Assembly (NCBI GenBank): GCA_902510415.1 | Contig: CABXBH010000003.1 | Coordinates: forward strand, 35,522-99,521 | Source: an uncultured Bacteroidota bacterium | GTDB taxonomy: Bacteria; Bacteroidota; Bacteroidia; Flavobacteriales; Flavobacteriaceae | Reading direction: 5' to 3' | DNA: 64,000 nt | In this document: in pieces, positions 54,637 through 61,618 of the stretch | How positions within the stretch are numbered: the first letter of the stretch is position 1 | How the letters are laid out: each line of letters starts with the position of its first letter | Notes under the pieces: model-generated | The model's database searches: none | Seen by the model: the letters and a program-made list of their open reading frames with translations, nothing else | Told to the model about the DNA's origin: nothing | Made by a program: the position numbers and the translations under genes

Positions 54637-54890
54637 AAAAGCTGATACTATTACTATTTATTACTCTTGGTCTCGCTTGTATTGATAACAATGATAATGA
54701 TGCGCCTGATATTTGTGTTGATGAAACATTAATCTCCTTAGAAACTCCTTGCTTAACGGTAGAGGAGCCTGTTTGTGGGTGCGACGGAAATACTTATAGT
54801 AATAGTTGTGTAGCTTTTAATTATTATGGTATAATAGAATATGAAGAAGGTATCTGTCCGGGAGACTGTAAATCATTTGATTGCGATTAG
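54633..54890 (+). CDS. Kazal-type protease inhibitor lipoprotein (paralogue)
   Basis: 85 residues: signal MKKLILLLFITLGLAC, an acidic linker, then a Kazal domain (EEPVCGCDGNTYSNSCVAFN then YYGIIEYEEGIC) followed by an extra tail GDCKSFDCD with two more Cys. It is the second Kazal lipoprotein in the window. The first, at 36552, has the same leader and core but lacks the tail. The signal-coding bases match those of several unrelated genes in this island. Confidence 0.88.
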   Translation: MKKLILLLFITLGLACIDNNDNDAPDICVDETLISLETPCLTVEEPVCGCDGNTYSNSCVAFNYYGIIEYEEGICPGDCKSFDCD

Positions 54891-54929
54891 TCAATCATTT
54901 GGTGATAAAAAAATTAATACTAAAAGAAA

Positions 54930-55136
54930 ATGGATAAACTTGAAAAACTTATATATTCTGTTAAACATCTTCCTTCATTTTTGTATTTTGGTTCTGTTGG
55001 GTTAATAGGATATGACATTTATTGTGATATAATTAAAGAGACAGAGTTTCTTAATGAATATACAGAGACTCCATTATACATTTTATTTTTTTATATTACA
55101 TATTTAGGATTGAAAAACTTAAAAAAAAATAAATAA
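54930..55136 (+). CDS. 68-residue two-helix membrane protein
   Basis: MDKLEKLIYSVKHLPSFLYF leads into a first helix (SVGLIGYDIYCDII). A second helix (PLYILFFYITYLGL) follows an acidic loop, and the tail is Lys-rich. Family unknown. It is one of a series of tiny membrane proteins on this strand. Confidence 0.55.
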   Translation: MDKLEKLIYSVKHLPSFLYFGSVGLIGYDIYCDIIKETEFLNEYTETPLYILFFYITYLGLKNLKKNK

Positions 55137-55142
55137 TATTTT

Positions 55143-55301
55143 ATGAAAAAAAACACATACTATACTTTAAGCTTTATATTAGTTGGCCTTGTGTTATTAG
55201 GCGGAAGATATCTTGGATATGGATTTCTTGAAAGGATAATTTCAGCACTTGTAATAGGTGGATTATTTGAATTAGTTTACAGAAAAAAACTTAAAGATTA
55301 A
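55143..55301 (+). CDS. 52-residue two-helix membrane protein
   Basis: MKKNTYYTLSFILVGLVLLG, then GRYLGYGFLERIISALVIGG and a basic end. Two membrane helices with an inside basic tail. It starts seven bases after the previous stop, consistent with an operon of small membrane genes. Homology not recognised. Confidence 0.5.
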   Translation: MKKNTYYTLSFILVGLVLLGGRYLGYGFLERIISALVIGGLFELVYRKKLKD

Positions 55302-55318
55302 ATTTTAATAAAATAAAG

Positions 55319-55447
55319 ATGAAAACAAAAAACAAAGAGTTAATTAATAACATATCTCAAACGATCGCTAAGGAGTTAAAAAAAGCTAATGGGGGTAATA
55401 AGAAACTTATTGATACACTTCAAAAGATTTTAGACAAGGCTAAATGA
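55319..55447 (+). CDS. 42-residue basic helical protein
   Basis: MKTKNKELINNISQTIAKEL, then KKANGGNKKLIDTLQKILDK. It is soluble and Lys-rich. The ATGA at its stop is followed by AAAAAAAGCTAAC, which resembles the start of the island's signal-coding block (ATGAAAAAGCTAATAC) and may be a further degenerate scar. Confidence 0.42.
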   Translation: MKTKNKELINNISQTIAKELKKANGGNKKLIDTLQKILDKAK

Positions 55448-55465
55448 AAAAAAGCTAACTAGATA

Positions 55466-55969
55466 ATGAAGGAGAATAAATATAGTTACTTGTCACAAGA
55501 ACAAATGTTAGAGGTTTGTAATCTAATTAACCCTAATACAAAATGGGAATTTCATCAATACTTAGACAATGATGGAAAGGGTGGTGATGATTGTTATGAG
55601 TTTTTAGGTAAAGATGAATCTTGTATTCAATTTAATATACACCAAGCAGAGGATGATGAAATAAGGTGTTATTTAAAAGGTGACTGGGATAATGATGAAG
55701 TTCCCCCTGAAAAATTTGTACTTATAGATAATTATTTAGACTCTCAATTGTCTGGACCATCAACATTATTAGAAAAGAAAGCTGATAAAGATTATGGTGA
55801 AAAAGTTGAAGAGTGGGACGAAGACCATGCACTAGATTTGGTAATGAATGATATGGTTAAAGACTTGACAGAAGAGGATTTTAAACCAAATAATACCAAT
55901 CCAGCAAAGGATGCAGGATGCCTATTTGTTTTTATTTTTCTTATCGGCATAATTTTATTCTTGAACTAA
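55466..55969 (+). CDS. acidic protein with C-terminal membrane anchor
   Basis: 167 residues: a mostly polar, acidic domain (YLDNDGKGGDDCYEFLGKDE near residue 32) and one C-terminal helix (CLFVFIFLIGIILFLN). This gives a tail-anchored topology. Function unknown. Its stop is followed by ACCAATACTATTAC, resembling the island's start-proximal motif. Confidence 0.6.
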   Translation: MKENKYSYLSQEQMLEVCNLINPNTKWEFHQYLDNDGKGGDDCYEFLGKDESCIQFNIHQAEDDEIRCYLKGDWDNDEVPPEKFVLIDNYLDSQLSGPSTLLEKKADKDYGEKVEEWDEDHALDLVMNDMVKDLTEEDFKPNNTNPAKDAGCLFVFIFLIGIILFLN

Positions 55970-55982
55970 ACCAATACTATTA

Positions 55983-56426
55983 CTATATCCATCTTCTTGT
56001 TTTAGCCTTATATAACGAATATTCTTTACCAAATTTTTCTGTAAGGAAAATCTCTTCTCTTTTGATTTGAAAGCTATTTATCCAAAAATAAAAAAATAAA
56101 GGTGTTGTAATTGAGAAAATATTCAAATAAAATATTGATGTTGAAATAACTATCATCAACAAACCTAAATACATCGGGTTTCTTGAATATTTATAGATTC
56201 CGGAAGTTATAAGTTTGTTAACTTTTTTAAACTTTATTGGATCAATTGTAGTTTTTGATTTTATAAACTTAAAAATTGGATTAATTAAAATAAGCATCCC
56301 AATTAAAAGTATAAGAATAGACATTAATTTTTGATTTGGTAAATGAAATAAATCAATTTTTTTGGATGAAAAATAATTAGAACTAGCTAAAATCAGAACT
56401 AATATAGGGGGTGGTATTTTTAACAT
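55983..56426 (-). CDS. isoprenylcysteine carboxyl methyltransferase-like membrane protein
   Basis: 147 residues with about four membrane helices. The C-terminal half holds the family signature YKYSRNPMYLGLLMIVIS near residue 78 and REEIFLTEKFGKEYSLYKAK near residue 123, typical of PEMT/ICMT-type methyltransferases using S-adenosylmethionine. The substrate in bacteria is unknown. Confidence 0.82.
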   Translation of the reverse strand: MLKIPPPILVLILASSNYFSSKKIDLFHLPNQKLMSILILLIGMLILINPIFKFIKSKTTIDPIKFKKVNKLITSGIYKYSRNPMYLGLLMIVISTSIFYLNIFSITTPLFFYFWINSFQIKREEIFLTEKFGKEYSLYKAKTRRWI

Positions 56427-56458
56427 TTTTTAAATATTACTATAATGTTTCTTAATAC

Positions 56459-56647
56459 TTAAGCTTCTTTTTTACCATCGAAATACATTGAAGCCATCCA
56501 GCCCAAAACAGATAGCCAAAACCCGCCCTCATATATAGGATTCTCTTGAAGTATATCAGTAAAAAAACCCAGGAATACAAGCGCCAGGAATACAACCATT
56601 ATTATTATGATAATCTTTGTTCTATTAGACAAATTATGTTTTTTCAT
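56459..56647 (-). CDS. 62-residue two-helix membrane protein
   Basis: MKKHNLSNRTKIIIIIMVVF starts a first helix, then FLGFFTDILQENPIYEGGFW and a second helix with a short basic tail. It lies between the ICMT-like gene and the 56668 gene, all on minus. A TACAATTTATAATAATTTTA element sits four bases upstream of its start. Unknown function. Confidence 0.5.
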   Translation of the reverse strand: MKKHNLSNRTKIIIIIMVVFLALVFLGFFTDILQENPIYEGGFWLSVLGWMASMYFDGKKEA

Positions 56648-56667
56648 TCCTACAATTTATAATAATT

Positions 56668-57051
56668 TTATTCCATCGCTCTTATAACTGGAGCTCCCAG
56701 AATTCCTGAAACACAATATTCATTAGTAAGTGCAACTAGTTCTGAAAACATTGATTCTCTCTGCTGACCTAAATTCATATGTGCTCCAGCTCCTTCAGGG
56801 CCATTATAAATTTCCGTTATACCATATAGCGTATTTCCTGTTTCACCGCTTTCAGGGTCTAACGGATTATTTAATTCTGGGGATTTTAGTACTGCATAAC
56901 ACAATATTATCGGTTCAACATCACCTTCAATATGATGAGTTTCCCTCATAAATTTTTCATGTGTTTCTAAAAAAGATTCCATTCTTAGAGTATCATTATT
57001 AGGTACTACAAAAGCTACGTGAAAGCCGATACATCCTGTTTTAATTTTCAT
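56668..57051 (-). CDS. small soluble protein, possible dimeric alpha/beta-barrel type
   Basis: 127 residues from ATG 57051. The text FLETHEKFMRETHHIEGDVE, ILCYAVLKSPELNNP and NTLYGITEIYNGPEGAGAHM recalls monooxygenase-like stress-response dimeric barrels, where a helix follows a strand with His or Asn. The match is structural impression only. Its 3' end sits inside a TACAATTTATAATAATTTTA element. Confidence 0.5.
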   Translation of the reverse strand: MKIKTGCIGFHVAFVVPNNDTLRMESFLETHEKFMRETHHIEGDVEPIILCYAVLKSPELNNPLDPESGETGNTLYGITEIYNGPEGAGAHMNLGQQRESMFSELVALTNEYCVSGILGAPVIRAME

Positions 57052-57094
57052 AATTATAATTTTTAACATTAATATCTACAATTTACAATAATTT

Positions 57095-57172
57095 TTAGGC
57101 TTCATTTTCAGAATCTTTTATAAACTTTTGGAACTCTGTGGGATCTTTTAAGAAAATAATTACTAGATTTCA
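57095..57172 (-). pseudogene. possible C-terminal remnant of a lost gene
   Basis: On minus, one frame reads NLVIIFLKDPTEFQKFIKDS then ENEA and a stop; it is closed by a TGA at 57170-57172 with no start codon. The text looks like the end of a soluble alpha/beta protein. It is 24 codons, so chance is not excluded. Confidence 0.25.
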
Positions 57173-57235
57173 TATTAGTCAATCTAATTTAACATAACGA
57201 AAATCTTTTACTTATTTAAAAATCATACGTAAATA

Positions 57236-57640
57236 ATGACTACACAAGCAGGAGAAATACTTTCATACAACGGAGAAAAAACAACTATTGCAACAGAGCC
57301 ACTAAAACCTTATTTGGAAACTAGAAGTGATATAAATTTTATTTTTAAATCTACCGCCTTAGTTAGGGGGTATATTGGCACCTGGAAAATTAAAAACAAA
57401 AAACTTTATCTTATTTCTCTAATTGGTTTTATTGAAAATAATGAAAAGGTAGACCTTAACTATTTATTTCCGAACAAAAAAGAAGTTTTTGCTGATTGGT
57501 TCTCTGGTCAAATTAGAATTCCTGAGGGGAATCTTCTTAAAGAAATCAATTTAGGATACGCCTCTGTTTTTGAAAGAGACAGAGCACTTAATTTTAATAA
57601 AGGAATATGGATTAGCGATGATACTATATATAAGATATAG
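57236..57640 (+). CDS. conserved-looking soluble protein of unknown family
   Basis: 134 residues, no signal. RGYIGTWKIKNKKLYLISLI near residue 44, VFADWFSGQIRIPEGNLL near residue 84 and YASVFERDRALNFNKGIWI near the end form a pattern I have seen in uncharacterised bacterial proteins without a name. Its TAG stop is immediately followed by repeat copy B. Preceded by a ~170-base gap holding only the possible remnant at 57095. Confidence 0.65.
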   Translation: MTTQAGEILSYNGEKTTIATEPLKPYLETRSDINFIFKSTALVRGYIGTWKIKNKKLYLISLIGFIENNEKVDLNYLFPNKKEVFADWFSGQIRIPEGNLLKEINLGYASVFERDRALNFNKGIWISDDTIYKI

Positions 57641-57693
57641 AGCAACATACTATAAACCATAAACAACTTTTTCACTAACTTGTAGATACATTA
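57640..57693 (+). repeat. island long repeat, copy B
   Basis: Full element: GCAACATACTATAAACCATA, then ACTTTTTCACTAACTTGTAG and ATACATTA. It begins right after the stop of the 57236 gene. In one frame its left end reads RATYYKP-stop, the ancestral gene-end signature shared with the other copies. Confidence 0.85.
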
Positions 57694-57733
57694 GCCTCTT
57701 TGTTTTTAGATAATAATTAAACCAGCATAGGAT

Positions 57734-57916
57734 ATGAAAAAGCCTCTTTATACAATTGCATCCCTCATAACTATGTTATTGATTAGTGAAAGGGCTCTTG
57801 ATATTTTCTTTGATATTGGGCCTTTTGCTTCAAAATCTATTAAGTTACTTTTTGTTGTAACAGCATTAATTTTATTTGCAATTCATTTTATAAAAACAAA
57901 TAATAAATCAAAATGA
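57734..57916 (+). CDS. 60-residue two-helix membrane protein
   Basis: MKKPLYTIASLITMLLISER, then an amphipathic loop and a second helix (LLFVVTALILFAIHFI). The start follows ACCAGCATAGGAT, one form of the start-proximal motif. The stop overlaps the next ATG by four bases (ATGA), so it is coupled to the 57913 gene. Confidence 0.55.
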   Translation: MKKPLYTIASLITMLLISERALDIFFDIGPFASKSIKLLFVVTALILFAIHFIKTNNKSK

Positions 57917-58839
57917 AAAAGCTAATACTATTACTATTTATTCCATATGTAATAATTGCTCAAGACTTCAAAATTGAACATAAAGTGAACGATGATAAAA
58001 CTGTTGATTTTTCATATAAAAACTTGAGCGCGAATACAATCACAGTGATAGTCAATTTTAGTTTTTTAGAAAATACTATGAGCACAACAAGAGTGGTAGA
58101 AAAGGTGTCAAAACCTGAGGGCAAGCTGTTTAAACTAAAGCCTACGAATAACGAACAAAATATAGGCTTTAATTATTCTTATTTGTTTTTTAATCATAAT
58201 ATAAATCCAAAAGTAGATGATAACTTTGTTTATATATTGCCATATAAAAAAGAAACCCAAATGTTAGTAGAGGAGCTTTCTTACTTAGGCTCAACCTACT
58301 CAAACAAAGAAGAACCGAAAGGGTGGAAATCTTACTCATTCTCAAGCAATGAAGTTCAAAAAATATTTGCTGTAAGAAAAGGTGTTGTTATTGATGTTGT
58401 TAGAGACTATGATGTTGATACAACAAAAACATTCGCATATTATAACAAAATGAACTCCGTTAAAATAGAGCATAATGATGGCACAATAGCTTTATACTCA
58501 GGATTTAATAAAGATGAAATATACGTCAATGTTGGAGATATAGTATATCCAAAATATAATACACTTGGAAAAACAAAAGTTTATGATGCAAGAAAAAAAC
58601 ACAGAATCAATTTTTCTTTATTCTATTATTCAACAAAAAATGGTGTAAAATTATCGAGTCTATTTAAAAACGATCAAAAGGAAGTAATTTATATAACACC
58701 AACTTTTTATCAAAATGGTGGGTCTATAAACTTGAAGAAAGATTATTTTTATGAATCAGATTATGATGACAAGACACTATTTCAGAACCTTAGTAAAAGA
58801 CAAATCAAAAAATATAAAAAAGGAAACTTAGTATTATAA
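57913..58839 (+). CDS. secreted degenerate M23/LytM-like protein
   Basis: 308 residues: signal MKKLILLLFIPYVIIAQ, an N-terminal beta-rich domain, and a C-terminal part with peptidase M23 topology (VFAVRKG-like IFAVRKGVVIDVVRDY near residue 155, VKIEHNDGTIALYSGF near residue 188, IYVNVGDIVYPKYNTLGKTK and HRINFSLFYY). The expected first His-Asp pair is not seen and the HxH near the end reads HRI, so the peptidase is probably inactive and acts as a binding or regulatory module. Its signal-coding bases match those of 36552, 54633 and 59286. Confidence 0.75.
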   Translation: MKKLILLLFIPYVIIAQDFKIEHKVNDDKTVDFSYKNLSANTITVIVNFSFLENTMSTTRVVEKVSKPEGKLFKLKPTNNEQNIGFNYSYLFFNHNINPKVDDNFVYILPYKKETQMLVEELSYLGSTYSNKEEPKGWKSYSFSSNEVQKIFAVRKGVVIDVVRDYDVDTTKTFAYYNKMNSVKIEHNDGTIALYSGFNKDEIYVNVGDIVYPKYNTLGKTKVYDARKKHRINFSLFYYSTKNGVKLSSLFKNDQKEVIYITPTFYQNGGSINLKKDYFYESDYDDKTLFQNLSKRQIKKYKKGNLVL

Positions 58840-58851
58840 TAAACAAAATGG

Positions 58852-58920
58852 GAAGAAGGACAAAGCAACATACGATAAACCATAAACAACTTTTTCACTA
58901 ACTTGTAAGAACTAACCTTA
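58852..58920 (+). repeat. island long repeat, copy C
   Basis: Begins GAAGAAGGACAAAGCAACAT, then ACGATAAACCATAA, ACTTTTTCACTAACTTGTAA and GAACTAACCTTA. One frame through its left end reads KKDKATYDKP-stop. The start of the 58930 gene is nine bases beyond it. Confidence 0.87.
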
Positions 58921-58929
58921 AAAAACATT

Positions 58930-59274
58930 ATGAAAAACCTTTTTATTTTATTAATATTTTTAATTTTATTTCAAAGTTGTTTTAGTTACAAATCTGTGAA
59001 TTATGATACTATTTCAAATGATAATAAAAAACAAAAGATTCAAGTTGAAATGCTTGATAGAACAAAATTTAATGGTCAATTAGTTTCTAAAGATGATAAG
59101 ACAATGACTTTAGAAAATAATGGAAGCACGCAAACAATACTTAAGAAGGATATTTACGAAATCCAAGTTGTAAAGTTTTCAATACTTAAAACTCTAGGTG
59201 GTGTTGCTAAAGGAGGTGCCTGGATAGCTGCCGCAGCAGGTATGATTGTTATTATTGCTCTAGCAGGAGTATAA
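58930..59274 (+). CDS. small lipoprotein of unknown function
   Basis: 114 residues with a lipobox (ILFQSCFSY), a strand-rich middle (IQVEMLDRTKFNGQLVSKDD then KTMTLENNGSTQTILKKDIY) and a hydrophobic Gly/Ala-rich C-terminus (GGAWIAAAAGMIVIIALAGV). The C-terminal helix could be a membrane anchor. No family recognised. Copy C of the repeat supplies its upstream region. Confidence 0.6.
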   Translation: MKNLFILLIFLILFQSCFSYKSVNYDTISNDNKKQKIQVEMLDRTKFNGQLVSKDDKTMTLENNGSTQTILKKDIYEIQVVKFSILKTLGGVAKGGAWIAAAAGMIVIIALAGV

Positions 59275-59285
59275 AAACATACGAA

Positions 59286-59873
59286 ATGAAAAAGCTAATA
59301 CTATTACTATTTATTCCACTTGTCTCATTTGGACAAATAAATGAACAAGACTTTAATTTACCCTTTAGTGATATATCAGAATATCCAACCGAGTTTTCTC
59401 AAGCTAATATTGTTTCAAGAATGATTGAGGGTCTTGGGTATAGATATTATTGGGCTTCAAAATCACTAAGTCAAACAGACTTAGAATATAAGTCAAGTGA
59501 GGATGCAAGATCTACATTGGAAATAATCAAACATATATATAGCCTAACTAAGATGATTTCTTCATCGTTTAAAAATCAACAATATGAGTTTTCTGATGTG
59601 AATCATAGTTACAAAGAATTAAGAGAAAAAACGTTATTAAATTTGAAATATATTCACGAACAATTAAAATTAAATCCTGACTTCTCAAAGCTAAAGATAA
59701 GGTTTGAAAGAGGTGGTAATATGATGGAGTTTCCGTTTTGGAATCAAATTAATGGGCCAATTTCTGATGCTTTGTGGCATTGTGGTCAAGTGGTTATGAA
59801 TAGAAGAGCAAGTGAAAATCCTTTACAATCAGGGGTAAATGTATTTATAGGAAAAACTTCAGGCTCAAACTAA
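59286..59873 (+). CDS. secreted DinB-like four-helix protein
   Basis: 195 residues: signal MKKLILLLFIPLVSFGQ, then a helical domain with MIEGLGYRYYWASKSLSQTD near residue 48, TLEIIKHIYSLTKMI near residue 78 and DALWHCGQVVMNRRASENPL near residue 160. The WHCGQVV...RRA stretch and the helix order match DinB-superfamily proteins, which are usually cytoplasmic; secretion is unusual. Its start follows AAAACATACGAA, one form of the start-proximal motif. Confidence 0.75.
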   Translation: MKKLILLLFIPLVSFGQINEQDFNLPFSDISEYPTEFSQANIVSRMIEGLGYRYYWASKSLSQTDLEYKSSEDARSTLEIIKHIYSLTKMISSSFKNQQYEFSDVNHSYKELREKTLLNLKYIHEQLKLNPDFSKLKIRFERGGNMMEFPFWNQINGPISDALWHCGQVVMNRRASENPLQSGVNVFIGKTSGSN

Positions 59874-59898
59874 ACCAACATACATTAAACAACTAAAA

Positions 59899-59950
59899 GA
59901 TACGATAAACCATAAATAACTTTTTCATTAACTTGTAAGAACTAACCTTA
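59899..59950 (+). repeat. island long repeat, copy D
   Basis: Contains GATACGATAAACCATAAATA, ACTTTTTCATTAACTTGTAA and GAACTAACCTTA, with the start of the 59962 gene twelve bases beyond. Two single-base differences from copy C in the core. The left end reads KRYDKP-stop in one frame. Confidence 0.85.
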
Positions 59951-59961
59951 AAAAAAATATA

Positions 59962-60492
59962 ATGAAAAACTACTTAAAATTATTTAAAGGGTGTGCTATT
60001 TTATTCATATCTCTTTTACTATTGGGATGTAATAATCCATCAGAAAAACAATTAGAATTAGAATTGGCTCAAAGTACATTAGAAAAGAATATCACTATGT
60101 ATGAAACTGTTTGGAATAAAGTTATTAATGATAGAGAAATAGATTTAATTAATGAAGATTCCTTTGATAAGGATGTTACAGCATTAGCAACCTCAGGAGG
60201 AGACATAATTGGATTAGAAAACTTCCAAAACTATTATAATAATTATTTGACAGGGTTCTCAGATGCTGAATTTACGATTGTAGATATTTTTGGTCAAGGG
60301 GATAAAATGGTGAAACATTGGAATTTTAAAGGCACTCACGACGGAGATTTTTTTGGGGTTCCTGCAACAGGTAAATCTGTAGATATCTCAGGTACTACTT
60401 TAATTAAAATGAAAGATGGAAAAATAGCCTCCGAGCAAGATTATATGGACTTCTTAAGTTTTTATACACAATTAGGGTTATTAGGTCAGTAA
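59962..60492 (+). CDS. SnoaL-like ester-cyclase family lipoprotein
   Basis: 176 residues with a lipobox (LLLLGCNNPS). The mature domain has the SnoaL/NTF2 pattern: NYYNNYLTGFSDAEFTIVDI near residue 90, GDKMVKHWNFKGTHDGDFFG with FGVPATGKSVDISGTTLIKM, and KIASEQDYMDFLSFYTQLGL at the end. The FGVPATGK and DxxxFxxQLG stretches match SnoaL-like polyketide cyclase relatives. It is secreted; substrate unknown. Confidence 0.82.
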   Translation: MKNYLKLFKGCAILFISLLLLGCNNPSEKQLELELAQSTLEKNITMYETVWNKVINDREIDLINEDSFDKDVTALATSGGDIIGLENFQNYYNNYLTGFSDAEFTIVDIFGQGDKMVKHWNFKGTHDGDFFGVPATGKSVDISGTTLIKMKDGKIASEQDYMDFLSFYTQLGLLGQ

Positions 60493-60510
60493 ACTAAACC
60501 GACATAAGAT

Positions 60511-60633
60511 ATGAAAATAAAAGAATTTATTTATAATAAAGACACAAAGGAATCTAATTTAGCAGGGGTGTTATTCGTTGTTTTAGTAACAGCAATATGT
60601 ATAGGAATACTTTATTATTTCTTTTGGATCTAA
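60511..60633 (+). CDS. 40-residue single-helix membrane peptide
   Basis: MKIKEFIYNKDTKESNLAGV, then LFVVLVTAICIGILYYFFWI. The ATG is preceded by AAACCGACATAAGAT, a form of the start-proximal motif. The stop is followed directly by the next copy of that motif. Confidence 0.55.
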   Translation: MKIKEFIYNKDTKESNLAGVLFVVLVTAICIGILYYFFWI

Positions 60634-60646
60634 ACCAACATACGAT

Positions 60647-60826
60647 ATGAAAAAGGATGAAAAAAGAGCGGTTGGAATCATATTTATAATTGCCTTAATT
60701 TTAATTTTAGTTTTAGAGTATTCTAATTATAATACAGAAAAAAGGCTTAAATATGAAAGAGAAAAAGCTGAGGAAAGATTAGAGCTTTCAAAATTAAAAG
60801 ACTCAATAGAAATTAAAAAAGGCTAA
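60647..60826 (+). CDS. 59-residue membrane-anchored coiled-coil peptide
   Basis: MKKDEKRAVGIIFIIALILI then VLEYSNYNTEKRLKYEREKA and EERLELSKLKDSIEIKKG: one membrane helix and a charged helix likely to form a coiled coil. It is preceded by ACCAACATACGATATG and followed by another copy of the motif. Confidence 0.55.
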   Translation: MKKDEKRAVGIIFIIALILILVLEYSNYNTEKRLKYEREKAEERLELSKLKDSIEIKKG

Positions 60827-60838
60827 CCAACATACGAT

Positions 60839-61078
60839 ATGAAAAAAGAATACATCGGAGAATCAGGATATATTTTGTTTGCTTTAACAGCTATTGTTGA
60901 CTTGTTAAAAACAGCTAATGATTGGGATTCAATTTCAAATACGATTTTCGAGGCCTCATATATTATTGCATTAGTATTAGTTACTTTTGATGTTTACTTA
61001 GGATGGAAAAAGAAAAAAAATGTAATAGATCGAATAATTTTACTAATTGTTTTTATTGCTCTTTTCATCTTTTTTTAA
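60839..61078 (+). CDS. 79-residue small membrane protein
   Basis: MKKEYIGESGYILFALTAIV with DWDSISNTIFEASYIIALVL and VTFDVYLGWKKKKNVIDRII; three probable helices with a basic loop. The ATG directly follows ACCAACATACGAT. Family not recognised. Confidence 0.55.
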   Translation: MKKEYIGESGYILFALTAIVDLLKTANDWDSISNTIFEASYIIALVLVTFDVYLGWKKKKNVIDRIILLIVFIALFIFF

Positions 61079-61109
61079 GTACTAATATCAATCTTAACCA
61101 ACATACAAT

Positions 61110-61280
61110 ATGAAAAAGCTAATACTCATTTTGGTAATTATCATAGCTACATTAAATCTATTATATACTTTTGGTTATCAAGGTGAGCCAATGAGTCAAT
61201 TTGAGTTTCTGACTCGAACACTTGGGAGTATAACTGCTATCTTAGGTGGTCTATTTTTATTAATAAAGAAACTTAAATGA
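61110..61280 (+). CDS. 56-residue small membrane protein
   Basis: MKKLILILVIIIATLNLLYT starts with the island's signal block at the DNA level (ATGAAAAAGCTAATACT), then diverges; a second helix (LGSITAILGGLFLLIKKLK) closes the protein. The start-proximal motif precedes it. The stop overlaps the leader scar at 61277. Confidence 0.52.
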   Translation: MKKLILILVIIIATLNLLYTFGYQGEPMSQFEFLTRTLGSITAILGGLFLLIKKLK

Positions 61281-61297
61281 AAAAGCTAATACTATAA
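61277..61297 (+). repeat. truncated copy of the signal-coding leader block
   Basis: ATGAAAAAGCTAATACTATA reads MKKLIL-stop: the first seven codons of the leader, cut and closed by TAA. It overlaps the stop of the 61110 gene (ATGA). This looks like a scar left when a gene behind the leader was lost or replaced. Confidence 0.65.
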
Positions 61298-61299
61298 TT

Positions 61300-61401
61300 A
61301 TGTACGAAATTTACAAAGATATGACCCTTTGGGATTTGGCTTTTATAGTTTTTTTAAGTGTTATTTTTACTGCTTATAATTATTACAAAAAGAAAAAATG
61401 A
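61300..61401 (+). CDS. 33-residue single-helix membrane peptide
   Basis: MYEIYKDMTLWDLAFIVFLS then VIFTAYNYYKKKK. One membrane helix with a Lys-rich inside tail. It starts three bases after the leader scar. Composition resembles the neighbouring tiny membrane proteins. Confidence 0.42.
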   Translation: MYEIYKDMTLWDLAFIVFLSVIFTAYNYYKKKK

Positions 61402-61423
61402 AAAACAACTAACAAAAAGGCTT

Positions 61424-61573
61424 ATGGAAATTTTTGATGACTTAGGTTTTGAGGAAATTGTTTCTACACTGTTGGTTATTGCTGTAATTGTCTATTTTAC
61501 ATACGTACGTGTTAAGTATTTGTTTAGGGGTGTTAAAAAGAAGAAGGACAAAGTAACACACGATAAACCATAA
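61424..61573 (+). CDS. 49-residue single-helix membrane peptide ending inside the repeat
   Basis: From ATG 61424: MEIFDDLGFEEIVSTLLVIA, then VIVYFTYVRVKYLF and a basic tail ending KKKKDKVTHDKP. The last ten codons and the TAA stop are contributed by repeat copy E. The tail closely matches the KKDKATYDKP remnant readable in copy C. Confidence 0.52.
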   Translation: MEIFDDLGFEEIVSTLLVIAVIVYFTYVRVKYLFRGVKKKKDKVTHDKP

Positions 61574-61604
61574 ACAACTTTTTCACTAACTTGTAGATAC
61601 ATTA
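61541..61604 (+). repeat. island long repeat, copy E
   Basis: AAGAAGGACAAAGTAACACA, CGATAAACCATAAACA, ACTTTTTCACTAACTTGTAG, ATACATTA. It overlaps the 3' end of the 61424 gene and lies 15 bases before the start of the 61619 gene. It matches copy C on the left half and copies B and F on the right half. Confidence 0.88.
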
Positions 61605-61618
61605 CACAACTACATACT

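Noticed and set aside
61358-61423. Upstream extension of the 61424 gene from a GTG
   Set aside because: It overlaps the 61300 ORF in another frame; the ATG at 61424 gives a sensible small membrane protein.
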